A DNA stretch of 64,000 nucleotides. Origin: Flavobacterium sp. UBA2787. GTDB lineage: Bacteria; Bacteroidota; Bacteroidia; Flavobacteriales; Flavobacteriaceae. The stretch covers positions 279,726 through 343,725 of the forward strand of contig DEHZ01000002.1 in NCBI GenBank assembly GCA_002352205.1. The letters are read 5' to 3'. The translations under genes were made by a program, and so were the position numbers. Positions 10,026-17,159 of the stretch are shown piece after piece (position 1 is the first letter of the stretch; each line of letters opens with the position of its first letter). The notes beneath the pieces are model-generated. The model made no database searches. It was not told where the DNA came from and worked only from the letters and a program-made list of their open reading frames with translations.

Positions 10026-11066
10026 ATGAAAAAACTACTACTTTCTACTTTAGTTCTTTTTGGAACTGTGTCTAGTGTAAATGCTCAATTGTTTCAAGCA
10101 GACAATTTTAATGCTTACACTCTTGGAAATTTAGGTACCGATCTTACTGGAGAAGTAGCCGGTCAAGGAGATTGGTTAACTTTTACATCAGGAACTGGAG
10201 GTGCAAATACAGATTTCCAAATTGTAACAGAAGTTGGTGAAAACGCAAATGTTCTACAAATTACAGGATCATCTACAACTGAAAACAAATTTGCTTGGAA
10301 AGAAGCGGTTGAAGGTGCATGGACAGCTAGAGAAGCTGGAAATAATGTGCTAAAAGTGAAAACTGATTTTTTTACAGGCGGACCAACTACAAGTGCAAAC
10401 ACTTATAGAGTTTTAATTTATGGAAGAACAGTAGCTGATCCTGAAGCAACGCCTTTATTAATCGCAGGATTTAATTTAGTTGCATCAACAAAAATTTTGC
10501 AAGGTTTGTGTTATTTAAATAATGCGGGTACATTAAATACTTATTTAATAAATTTTGCAACTGGCGGTTTGGTGGTGCCTTCAAATTCTTGGATTGATAT
10601 GGAAGTGATTTATAACCAGACTACAGGAAGAGTTAGTTGGGTTAGTACTGCAGCAAGTGTTGATGGTTATTATGATGGTGCTGCTGCGAATTTTAATATC
10701 ATCGAAGTTGATGTAGCGGTTATTGGTGGTACTGGAAATACTGTTTCATCACTTTTCAAAGTTGATAATTTTATTGTAGGAGCAGTTGCTACAGAAGATG
10801 ATGTTCTTTCAACTCAAGAAAACATAATTGTTGATAAAGCTTTTAAAGTTTATCCAAATCCGGCAAATGATATTTTTAATATTGAAAGTAATTCAGCCAT
10901 TGAAAATGTAACTTTAACTGACCTTAACGGAAGAACTGTAAAAAACATCAACGTTAATTCTTTGTCTTCAACAGAAGTAAATATTTCTGATTTAACATCA
11001 GGAATGTATTTTGTAACTGTACAAACTGATAACGGTTCTGGTTCTACAAAAATCATCAAAAAATAA
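10026..11066 (+). CDS. T9SS cargo protein, type A sorting domain
   Basis: A 346-residue exported protein: signal peptide ending at VNAQ (about residue 20), a beta-rich central region of about 230 residues (FQADNFNAYTLGNL...) with no named domain that can be assigned with confidence, and a type A sorting domain (AFKVYPNPANDIFNIES to GSTKIIKK). The signal peptide and sorting domain closely match those of the upstream cargo gene, but the central region differs. It has its own -7 element and terminator, so it is probably monocistronic. A lectin-like jelly roll is possible, not shown. Confidence 0.88.
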   Translation: MKKLLLSTLVLFGTVSSVNAQLFQADNFNAYTLGNLGTDLTGEVAGQGDWLTFTSGTGGANTDFQIVTEVGENANVLQITGSSTTENKFAWKEAVEGAWTAREAGNNVLKVKTDFFTGGPTTSANTYRVLIYGRTVADPEATPLLIAGFNLVASTKILQGLCYLNNAGTLNTYLINFATGGLVVPSNSWIDMEVIYNQTTGRVSWVSTAASVDGYYDGAAANFNIIEVDVAVIGGTGNTVSSLFKVDNFIVGAVATEDDVLSTQENIIVDKAFKVYPNPANDIFNIESNSAIENVTLTDLNGRTVKNINVNSLSSTEVNISDLTSGMYFVTVQTDNGSGSTKIIKK

Positions 11067-11086
11067 TTGATATAAAATATCAAGTT

Positions 11087-11117
11087 TAAAATCCGGACTT
11101 AGTTCCGGATTTTTTTA
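11087..11117 (+). terminator. Intrinsic terminator
   Basis: Stem AAAATCCGGA/TCCGGATTTT followed by T residues, 20 bases after the T9SS cargo gene. Confidence 0.9.
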
Positions 11118-11230
11118 ATTTATTTTTCTAAACAAATTAAATAGTATAGAATTAAAATCTATTAAACCATTTATAAATAATAAAATTTAGAAAAATAATC
11201 TAAAATATTTTTTTATTTAGAAAATATTTC

Positions 11231-11238
11231 TACATTTG
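11231..11238 (+). promoter_or_regulatory. -7 promoter element of the metY operon
   Basis: TACATTTG, an exact TAnnTTTG match. Transcription would start near 11245, about 13 bases before the first leader peptide. No clear TTG is seen at the expected upstream distance. Confidence 0.7.
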
Positions 11239-11257
11239 CCAAATCAAAATCTGAATA

Positions 11258-11329
11258 ATGAAATTTACAATTTGCAATATGTGTTGTCGTATGATGTGGA
11301 AATCTCCGCAGAGGAAACCTATTGCATAA
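11258..11329 (+). CDS. Met/Cys-rich leader peptide 1 (23 aa)
   Basis: A 23-codon ORF just downstream of the operon promoter. Codons 6-13 read CNMCCRMM, five of eight being Met or Cys plus a further Cys, which is far above expectation. Bases 11308-11314 (GCAGAGG, codons 17-19) are identical to the 3' arm of the following terminator. This is the layout of a ribosome-mediated attenuator: a ribosome stalled on scarce Met-tRNA or Cys-tRNA would leave GCAGAGG free to pair with CCTCTGC (11361-11367) and block the terminator. The peptide itself probably has no function. The downstream target is metY-osmC-metX-hom. Confidence 0.8.
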   Translation: MKFTICNMCCRMMWKSPQRKPIA

Positions 11330-11358
11330 TTTTAAATTTTTTAAAATAAGTACAATTG

Positions 11359-11387
11359 AACCTCTGCCCAAAAGCAGAGGTTTTTTT
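11359..11387 (+). terminator. Attenuator terminator 1
   Basis: Stem AACCTCTGC/GCAGAGGTT, six-base loop, followed by T7. It lies 30 bases after leader peptide 1. Its 5' arm can pair instead with GCAGAGG at 11308-11314 inside the leader ORF. Confidence 0.88.
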
Positions 11388-11403
11388 ATATAAATATCTC
11401 ACC

Positions 11404-11430
11404 AACTCAGAACCTCAGTAACTCAGCAAC
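11404..11430 (+). repeat. Degenerate CTCAG spacer array
   Basis: Three CTCAG units spaced eight bases apart, between the two leader peptides. Similar arrays occur at 37470-37505 and 61996-62034, always in gene junctions. Confidence 0.65.
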
Positions 11431-11439
11431 TAAAAAAAA

Positions 11440-11529
11440 ATGAACACTACAAAAAAAATAATTATGAACCGTATGATGATGCACATGTGTTGTATCACAA
11501 TCCCTCATTGCCAAAAGCGAAAGACATAA
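11440..11529 (+). CDS. Met/Cys-rich leader peptide 2 (29 aa)
   Basis: A 29-codon ORF in which codons 9-18 read MNRMMMHMCC: five Met and two Cys in ten codons. CCAAAAG at 11511-11517 (overlapping the Cys-Gln-Lys codons 24-26) is identical to part of the 3' arm of the next terminator and can pair with CTTTTGG at 11554-11560. The architecture therefore repeats that of leader peptide 1, although peptide and arm sequences differ. No separate promoter is evident between the two leaders, so the attenuators appear to act in series on the metY operon transcript. Confidence 0.82.
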   Translation: MNTTKKIIMNRMMMHMCCITIPHCQKRKT

Positions 11530-11548
11530 TCTAGTTATAACTTGTTTA

Positions 11549-11586
11549 AAGTCCTTTTGGTAAGCCATCCAAAAGGACTTTTTTTA
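11549..11586 (+). terminator. Attenuator terminator 2
   Basis: Twelve-base-pair stem AAGTCCTTTTGG/CCAAAAGGACTT with an eight-base loop and a T-run, 70 bases ahead of metY. Its 5' arm can be captured by CCAAAAG within leader peptide 2. Confidence 0.9.
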
Positions 11587-11587
11587 T

Positions 11588-11650
11588 CCAAAAATCTAAT
11601 AATCTAAAAATCGAATAATCTTAATACTTAATACATTAATCTTAATACTT
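11588..11650 (+). repeat. Degenerate AATC/AATA spacer array
   Basis: AT-rich tandem array of 8-9 base units (AAAATCTAATAATCTAAA, then TTAATACTTAATAC units) filling the space between terminator 2 and metY. It belongs to the same family as the arrays at 40803-40898, 41253-41391 and 58138-58192. Confidence 0.6.
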
Positions 11651-11656
11651 AAAAAA

Positions 11657-12949
11657 ATGAGCACACAAAAATTCTCCACTAACGCATTACACGCAGGACA
11701 CGATGTAACCAAAAACGCAGGAACAAGAGCCGTCCCAATTTATCAAACCTCTTCGTATGTATTTAATAACTCTCAACACGCAGCCAATCTTTTTGGTTTA
11801 GCCGAAGCCGGTTTTATCTACACACGACTAAACAACCCTACCAACGACATTCTAGAACAACGCTTAGCAACTCTAGAAGGTGGAATAGGAGCTGTAGTCA
11901 CCGCATCAGGAACTGCCGCCATCGCAACAACCTTCTTAACGTTATTAAAAGCGGGTGATCACATCGTTGCTTCCAACAGTTTGTATGGCGGAACATACAA
12001 TTTGTTAAGTGTAACCTTACCAAGGTTAGGCATCACCACCACATTCGTAGATCCATCCAATCCGGAAAATTTCACCAAAGCTTCGCAAGAAAACACTAGA
12101 GCTTACTTTGTTGAAAGTCTTGGTAATCCAAAATTAGACGTACTCGATTTAAAAGCCATTTCAAAAGAAGCAAAAGCGTTCAAAGTGCCTTTTATTGTTG
12201 ATAATACCGTGGCAACTCCTTATTTATTAAACCCAATTCAACACGGAGCAGACATCGTTATTCATTCCTTAACCAAATACATTACCGGAAACGGAACGTC
12301 TTTAGGCGGAGTCATCATCGATGCCGGAAATTTTGATTGGAGCAACGGAAAATTCCCAGAATTCACAGAACCTTCAGCAGGTTATCACGGATTAAAATAT
12401 TATGAAGTTCTAGGAGCAGCCTCGTTTATCGCTAAAGTTCGAATCGAAGGTTTACGCGATTTCGGTGCGGCATTAAGTCCCTTCAACGCTTTTCAAACCA
12501 TTCAAGGATTGGAAACGTTAGAAATCCGAATCAAAAAACATAGCGAAAATGCATTGGCATTAGCCCAATGGTTGCAAAGTCAAGAACAAGTAGCGTGGGT
12601 AAATTATCCAGGTTTGGAAACTTCAAAATACAAAGTTTTAGCCGATGAATATTTACCTGAAGGAAAAAGCGGTATCGTCACATTCGGACTCAAAGGCGGA
12701 TTTGAAGCAGCCAAAAAAGTAGCCGATGAAACCAAACTATTCTCGCTTTTAGCAAATATCGGAGACACAAAATCATTGATTATTCATCCGGCAAGCACCA
12801 CGCACCAACAATTGTCTGATGCCGATCAAGAAGCAACCGGCGTTACCAAAGATTTAATTCGTCTTTCCGTCGGATTAGAAGACATCGAAGATTTAAAAGC
12901 CGATTTAAAAGCAGTATTTCAAACCATAAAAACCCCTCAATTAACCTAA
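11657..12949 (+). CDS. metY: O-acetylhomoserine sulfhydrylase
   Basis: PLP enzyme of the Cys/Met metabolism family that makes homocysteine from O-acetylhomoserine and sulfide. The 430-residue length is that of the MetY type rather than the shorter cystathionine synthases. The N-terminus (TNALHAGHD), substrate-site YTRLNNPTNDILEQR and the PLP lysine in HSLTKYITGNGT (K207) are intact. It is the first enzyme gene of metY-osmC-metX-hom, with two bases before the next gene, and lies behind two tandem Met/Cys attenuators. Cystathionine gamma-synthase activity is a less likely alternative. Confidence 0.95.
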   Translation: MSTQKFSTNALHAGHDVTKNAGTRAVPIYQTSSYVFNNSQHAANLFGLAEAGFIYTRLNNPTNDILEQRLATLEGGIGAVVTASGTAAIATTFLTLLKAGDHIVASNSLYGGTYNLLSVTLPRLGITTTFVDPSNPENFTKASQENTRAYFVESLGNPKLDVLDLKAISKEAKAFKVPFIVDNTVATPYLLNPIQHGADIVIHSLTKYITGNGTSLGGVIIDAGNFDWSNGKFPEFTEPSAGYHGLKYYEVLGAASFIAKVRIEGLRDFGAALSPFNAFQTIQGLETLEIRIKKHSENALALAQWLQSQEQVAWVNYPGLETSKYKVLADEYLPEGKSGIVTFGLKGGFEAAKKVADETKLFSLLANIGDTKSLIIHPASTTHQQLSDADQEATGVTKDLIRLSVGLEDIEDLKADLKAVFQTIKTPQLT

Positions 12950-12951
12950 TT

Positions 12952-13410
12952 ATGAGTCAGAAAATAGTAAACGTATTGGGCTATGCCAAAGCCAATAATC
13001 AATTTGTTGTAAAAGCACAAAATTTTGATGTTCGAATCAGTAAAAATGAAAATTTTCCCGAGTTAGAAGGGCCAAGTCCTTTGGAATATTTGCTCGCTGG
13101 TTACGCCGGTTGCATCAATGCAGTTGGAAAATTAGTAGCAAAAGAACAAGGTATAACTTTAAAATCACTTCAAGTTGAAGTTTCCGGAACCCTAAGTTTA
13201 GACAAATACCAGGGAAAAATTAGCTATGAAAGAGCCGGATTCAAATCAATTCAGGTCGTGGTTAAACCTACTTCTGATGCTACTTTGGAAGAGTTGAAAA
13301 ATTGGATTGAAGCCGTTGAAAATCGCTGTCCCATTCAAGACAATCTGATTAATCCCACTCCGGTTGAGCTGACTTTATTAAAAGAATTCTCAACCACAGA
13401 AGCAGCATAA
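12952..13410 (+). CDS. OsmC family protein
   Basis: A 152-residue OsmC/Ohr-fold protein. Family members reduce organic hydroperoxides with a pair of cysteines; here they are in AGYAGCINAV and ENRCPIQDN. It lies two bases after metY and is followed by metX after a hairpin-containing gap. Presence inside a methionine operon suggests a role with sulfur intermediates or reactive sulfur/peroxide stress; this is inferred. The family assignment rests on the SPLEYLLAGYAGC block and the length. Confidence 0.88.
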   Translation: MSQKIVNVLGYAKANNQFVVKAQNFDVRISKNENFPELEGPSPLEYLLAGYAGCINAVGKLVAKEQGITLKSLQVEVSGTLSLDKYQGKISYERAGFKSIQVVVKPTSDATLEELKNWIEAVENRCPIQDNLINPTPVELTLLKEFSTTEAA

Positions 13411-13455
13411 TACAACTTTTATGTTTGTATAGGTTTTGTTTGTTTGTTTGTTTAC

Positions 13456-13493
13456 AACTGTCTTTTTTCCACGTTTGAAAAAAGACAGTTTTT
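13456..13493 (+). terminator. Intercistronic hairpin, possible partial terminator
   Basis: Long stem AACTGTCTTTTTTC/GAAAAAAGACAGTT with a short T tail, between osmC and metX. It could attenuate metX-hom or stabilise the upstream mRNA. A GTTT tandem repeat precedes it. No leader peptide of significance was found before it. Confidence 0.6.
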
Positions 13494-13516
13494 AAAAAAA
13501 GCTAGAAAAGATTACT

Positions 13517-14509
13517 ATGAAAAATTTAAAAAAAATAGATTTATTTAATTTCAATTTAGAAATTGGAAAAGTCAGACCCTATATTCCGTTGTATTTCGAA
13601 ACCTTCGGACAACACGTCGGTTCTGCACCGGTAGTTTTGGTCAATCACGCCTTAACCGGAAATTCAACCATCACAGGCGAAAACGGTTGGTGGAATGATT
13701 TAATCGGCGAAAATAAAAGCATTAATACGAATGATTTCACCGTCATCGCTTTCAACATTCCCGGAAACGGATACGATAATGTTTTCGGAAATTTAATTTC
13801 TGATTACAAAGATTTTACCATTCGTGATATCGCAAGAATTTTTTGGGAAGGATTATTTCATCTCAATATCGATGAACTTTTCACAGTCATCGGAGGAAGT
13901 TTAGGTGGAGCTATTGCTTGGGAAATGGCCGCACAACATCCAACCAAAATCCAAAACCTGATTCCAATTGCAACCGACTGGAAAGCAACTGATTGGGTGA
14001 TTGCGAACGTACTCATTCAAGACAAAATTCTCAATAATTCCGATGATCCAATTGCCGATGCTCGTTTGCACGCGATGTTGTTGTATAGAACACCGCAATC
14101 CATAAATCAACGCTTTCAACGCAAACAACAGAACGTTTTTGAAGTTGAAAATTGGTTATCCAATCACGGTTCCAAACTAAAAAACCGCTTCCGATTATCA
14201 TCCTATAAATTAATGAATCATCTGCTAAAAACAAATGATATTACCAAAAACAGAAAAGATTTTGTAACAGTCGCAAGCCAAATTCAAGCCAACATTCATA
14301 TCGTTTCTGTCGATACCGATTATTTTTTTATTGCCGAAGAAAATCGTGAAACTTATCAAAACCTAAAAAAAATAAAAGAAAATGTTTTCTATCACGAAAT
14401 TCAATCCATTCACGGGCACGATGCTTTTTTAATCGAATTCAACCAATTAGCCACTTTTTTATCACCCATTTTCAACACTCAAAACACTCAAAAATATGTC
14501 AACGCTTAG
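13517..14509 (+). CDS. metX: Homoserine O-acetyltransferase-like alpha/beta hydrolase
   Basis: Activates homoserine as its O-acetyl ester, the substrate of MetY. Alpha/beta-hydrolase fold of 330 residues. The nucleophile Ser128 is in GGSLGG, the oxyanion/substrate region reads LVNHALTGNSTITGENGWW, the Asp is near residues 266-268 (VDTDYFF) and the His in HGHDAF (residues 299-302). Its position between metY and hom supports the role. The end overlaps the start of hom by 14 bases. Succinyl rather than acetyl transfer cannot be excluded from sequence alone. Confidence 0.88.
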   Translation: MKNLKKIDLFNFNLEIGKVRPYIPLYFETFGQHVGSAPVVLVNHALTGNSTITGENGWWNDLIGENKSINTNDFTVIAFNIPGNGYDNVFGNLISDYKDFTIRDIARIFWEGLFHLNIDELFTVIGGSLGGAIAWEMAAQHPTKIQNLIPIATDWKATDWVIANVLIQDKILNNSDDPIADARLHAMLLYRTPQSINQRFQRKQQNVFEVENWLSNHGSKLKNRFRLSSYKLMNHLLKTNDITKNRKDFVTVASQIQANIHIVSVDTDYFFIAEENRETYQNLKKIKENVFYHEIQSIHGHDAFLIEFNQLATFLSPIFNTQNTQKYVNA

Positions 14510-15596
14510 AATAAATGTCATCCTCTTCGGAATCGGAAACGTAGGAAGCACGCTCATCAATCAAGTTTTGGAAAGTCAGCAATTTTTTCTCGAAAAAAGA
14601 AACATCGATTTGCGATTTCCCATCATAACCAATTCAACCGTAGCATTCTTCGAAAAAGACGGCATCAAAAACCAATGGGAAAGCAATTTTCAATCCACCG
14701 CTTTTCCTTATTCAATCGAGGATATTGTCGATTATGTTCAAATCAATAACCTCGAAAATCTCATCGCCGTCGATGCCACTGCCAGCGAAGAGTTGATTAA
14801 ATTTTACATTCCGCTCATTCAAAATGGATTCAGCATCGTCGCAGCCAACAAAAAAGCAAATACGTTGCATTCCGATTTCTACAAAGAATTACGTCGAAAC
14901 CTTCAAAAATTCGACCAATCTTTTTTATACGAAACCAATGTAGGTGCCGGATTGCCCGTCGTTCAAACCATCAATGAATTATATCTTTCCGGCGAAGAAA
15001 TCACTAAGATCAGAGGCGTTTTTTCCGGTTCGTTAAGCTATATTTTCAATCGATTTGGAAACGAAATCACCACTTTTTCTTCCATTTTAAAAGAAGCCGA
15101 AAAAACCGGTTACACCGAACCCGATTCCAGAGAAGACCTTTCCGGAAACGATGTCGCACGAAAATTACTCATCTTAGCCAGAGAAATCGGCATTCAAAAA
15201 GAATTTTCAGACGTGCAAATTTCCTCACTTTTATTACCCGATTTAAACGAAGAAAATACGAAAGCCGAGTACGCTTCCAACAAACAATTGCTCGATAAAC
15301 CCTACGAAATCGCCAAAATCACCCAAGCGGAAAATCACGTACTTCGTTACGTTGGCGAACTCGATGTTATCAACCAAAAACTCGAAGTCAAACTCATTTC
15401 AATACCAATAAATTCAGCACTCGGACAACTCAAAGGTGCCGATAATCTCATCGAAATTTACACAAAATCCTATGGCGAAATCCCAATCGTCATTCAAGGT
15501 GCCGGTGCCGGAAAACAAGTCACAGCCAGAGGAGTTTTGAATGATATTCTCAAAATTGCCGAAAAAATCAAGTTAAAAGAATCTGTTTTTAATTAA
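14496..15596 (+). CDS. hom: Homoserine dehydrogenase
   Basis: NAD(P)H-dependent reduction of aspartate semialdehyde to homoserine, feeding metX. The 366-residue protein has an N-terminal Rossmann motif (GIGNVGSTL, residues 12-20), the VAANKKANT segment and the catalytic domain with GVFSGSLSYIFN and GYTEPDSREDLSGNDVARKL. No ACT regulatory domain or kinase domain is attached, so it is a monofunctional form. It overlaps metX, so the two are translationally linked. Last gene of the metY operon. Confidence 0.93.
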   Translation: MSTLRINVILFGIGNVGSTLINQVLESQQFFLEKRNIDLRFPIITNSTVAFFEKDGIKNQWESNFQSTAFPYSIEDIVDYVQINNLENLIAVDATASEELIKFYIPLIQNGFSIVAANKKANTLHSDFYKELRRNLQKFDQSFLYETNVGAGLPVVQTINELYLSGEEITKIRGVFSGSLSYIFNRFGNEITTFSSILKEAEKTGYTEPDSREDLSGNDVARKLLILAREIGIQKEFSDVQISSLLLPDLNEENTKAEYASNKQLLDKPYEIAKITQAENHVLRYVGELDVINQKLEVKLISIPINSALGQLKGADNLIEIYTKSYGEIPIVIQGAGAGKQVTARGVLNDILKIAEKIKLKESVFN

Positions 15597-15634
15597 TTTT
15601 AACCAATTGATTAATTGCCAAAACCATTATTTAC

Positions 15635-15687
15635 AGAATATTTTTCTGTCAAATAATAAATTTTAATAAAAAACAGAAAAATATTCT
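15635..15687. repeat. Perfect 15-bp inverted repeat downstream of hom
   Basis: AGAATATTTTTCTGT (15635-15649) and ACAGAAAAATATTCT (15673-15687) are exact inverse copies with a 23-base spacer. No T-run follows, so it is a weak terminator candidate. It lies just upstream of the metH promoter and might also bind a regulator. Confidence 0.6.
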
Positions 15688-15706
15688 ATAATCCCAAATT
15701 ACTCAT

Positions 15707-15714
15707 TATATTTG
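15707..15714 (+). promoter_or_regulatory. -7 promoter element of the metH unit
   Basis: TATATTTG, an exact TAnnTTTG match, about 20 bases before the SAM-I aptamer, so the aptamer would be at the very 5' end of the transcript. Confidence 0.8.
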
Positions 15715-15735
15715 CCCCGTTCATACACATACTGA

Positions 15736-15838
15736 TCGTTATCACGAAAGCCGGAGGGACTAGACCCTATGAAAGCTTAGCAACCCTGCAACTGTAGAAG
15801 GTGCTACATTCTATTCGCCATGGCGAAACAGATAACCC
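15736..15838 (+). promoter_or_regulatory. SAM-I (S-box) riboswitch
   Basis: The aptamer core is present in order: closing strand GTTATC (15738-15743), CCGGAGGGACTAGACCC, TATGAAAGCTTAGCAACC, then AAGGTGCTACATTC and closing strand GATAAC (15831-15836). These match the conserved SAM-I kink-turn, GAAAGC-type junction and GGTGC P3/P4 elements. It senses S-adenosylmethionine and here precedes the split metH and metF. No obvious terminator/antiterminator pair directly follows; a hairpin repeat element is placed between aptamer and gene. Confidence 0.95.
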
Positions 15839-15872
15839 GTTTATTTCCTCTATTTCCTGATAATTTTTTTAG

Positions 15873-16022
15873 TTAGAAGCTAATCCCGCTTTACGCTGCA
15901 ATTTTTTGCTGCATCCGGCTTTTTTTCTACGCTTAAAAAAGAGCTTCCGTTGGTCGCTTTTTTAAAGCAAGAAAAAATAGCCGTCTGCCACAAAAAATTT
16001 CCGCTACAATCGGGGCTAGGCG
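15873..16022. repeat. Long-hairpin repeat element, copy 1
   Basis: Starts TTAGAAGCTAATCCCGC and ends TCGGGGCTAGGCG. Between them nested arms (for example CGGCTTTTTTTCT/AAGAAAAAATAGCCG and CTTAAAAAA/TTTTTTAAAG) fold on a conserved apical part GAGCTTCCGTTGGTCGC (15941-15957). Copies 2 and 3 are at 38727-38868 and 63307-63455. Confidence 0.75.
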
Positions 16023-16067
16023 TCAGTGCCAGAATGAATGTTTAGATATTTTCAGAGAAATAAAAGT

Positions 16068-17105
16068 ATGTCAACACAATCAAACCACAATATTGGAGTT
16101 CCCCCTTCGGGGGCTAGGGGGCTTACTCAAGCCATACAAGAAAGAATCCTCGTCCTCGACGGAGCGATGGGAACAATGCTGCAACGAAACAATTTCTCCG
16201 AAGAAGATTTTCGCGGAGAACGTTTCAAAGATTTCCCACATCCATTAAAAGGAAACAACGATTTACTTTCCATCACACAACCAGAAGCCGTAAAAGCCGT
16301 TCATCGAGCCTATTTTCAAGCCGGAGCTGATATTGTGGAAACCAATACCTTTTCAGGAACCACCATCGGAATGGCCGATTATCATCTCGAAGATTTGGTG
16401 TACGAACTCAATTACCAATCCGCCAAAATTGCCCGTGAAGTTGCCGATGAATTCACCGATAAACCACGTTTTGTAGCCGGTTCAATCGGTCCAACCAACC
16501 GAACTGCATCCATGAGTCCGGACGTAAACGACCCAGGATTTCGTGCCGTAACTTTCGACGATTTACGCATTGCTTACAAACAACAAGTAGAAGCTTTGAT
16601 TGACGGTGGTAGTGATGTTTTATTAGTAGAAACCATTTTCGACACACTCAATGCCAAAGCAGCCCTTTTTGCCATTGAAGAAGTCAAAGAAGAGCGAAAC
16701 ATAGATATTCCGGTTATGGTTTCCGGAACAATTACTGATGCTTCCGGACGAACGCTTTCCGGTCAAACCGTAGAAGCTTTTTTAATTTCCATTTCGCATA
16801 TCCCATTATTAAGCATTGGATTCAATTGTGCGTTAGGAGCCGACCAACTCAAACCATACTTGAAAAGATTAGCTCACAACACCCAACTCAATATTTCTGC
16901 TCACCCCAATGCCGGATTACCCAATGCGTTCGGTCAGTACGACCAAACACCGGAAGAAATGCAAGCCCTAATCCGTGAGTATTTGCAAGACAATTTAATC
17001 AACATCATTGGTGGTTGTTGCGGCACAACTCCGGAACACATCAAATTAATCGCCGAAGTAGCATCGGAATATAAACCTAGAACTTTAAACCTTGAATTAC
17101 ACTAA
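16068..17105 (+). CDS. metH: Methionine synthase, homocysteine-binding half
   Basis: N-terminal module of cobalamin-dependent methionine synthase: zinc-bound homocysteine S-methyltransferase TIM barrel (345 residues). Start motif LDGAMGTMLQRNNFSEEDF; zinc cysteines in GFNCALGA and GGCCGTTPEH. The remaining modules are encoded by the next gene, so MetH is split into two polypeptides. The ATG at 16068 is preferred to one at 16038 because family homology starts downstream and residues 10-19 are a repeat-derived insertion (bases 16095-16124). It is controlled by the upstream SAM-I riboswitch. Confidence 0.93.
   Translation: MSTQSNHNIGVPPSGARGLTQAIQERILVLDGAMGTMLQRNNFSEEDFRGERFKDFPHPLKGNNDLLSITQPEAVKAVHRAYFQAGADIVETNTFSGTTIGMADYHLEDLVYELNYQSAKIAREVADEFTDKPRFVAGSIGPTNRTASMSPDVNDPGFRAVTFDDLRIAYKQQVEALIDGGSDVLLVETIFDTLNAKAALFAIEEVKEERNIDIPVMVSGTITDASGRTLSGQTVEAFLISISHIPLLSIGFNCALGADQLKPYLKRLAHNTQLNISAHPNAGLPNAFGQYDQTPEEMQALIREYLQDNLINIIGGCCGTTPEHIKLIAEVASEYKPRTLNLELH
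16095..16124 (+). repeat. In-frame 30-base GC-rich palindromic insert in metH
   Basis: Exactly ten codons encoding GVPPSGARGL, containing the inverted repeat CCCCC TTCG GGGG and a CTAGGGGGC tail. It is unlike the surrounding AT-rich sequence and sits in the variable N-terminus of the homocysteine-binding half of MetH. Confidence 0.7.
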
Positions 17106-17117
17106 TTTTCACCAAAT

Positions 17118-17149
17118 GAATTTGTGAAATTTGTGCAATTCGTGGCAAA
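17118..17149 (+). repeat. TTTGTGAAATTTGTGCAATTCGTGGC spacer-type repeat
   Basis: Repeated units AATTTGTGAA, ATTTGTGCAA and ATTCGTGGCAA in the gap between the two metH genes. A related fragment, TTAGTGAATTAGTGGCAA, occurs near 50421. It could be read as coding from a GTG at 17124 but more likely is untranslated spacer. Confidence 0.5.
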
Positions 17150-17159
17150 AAAAAATAAA

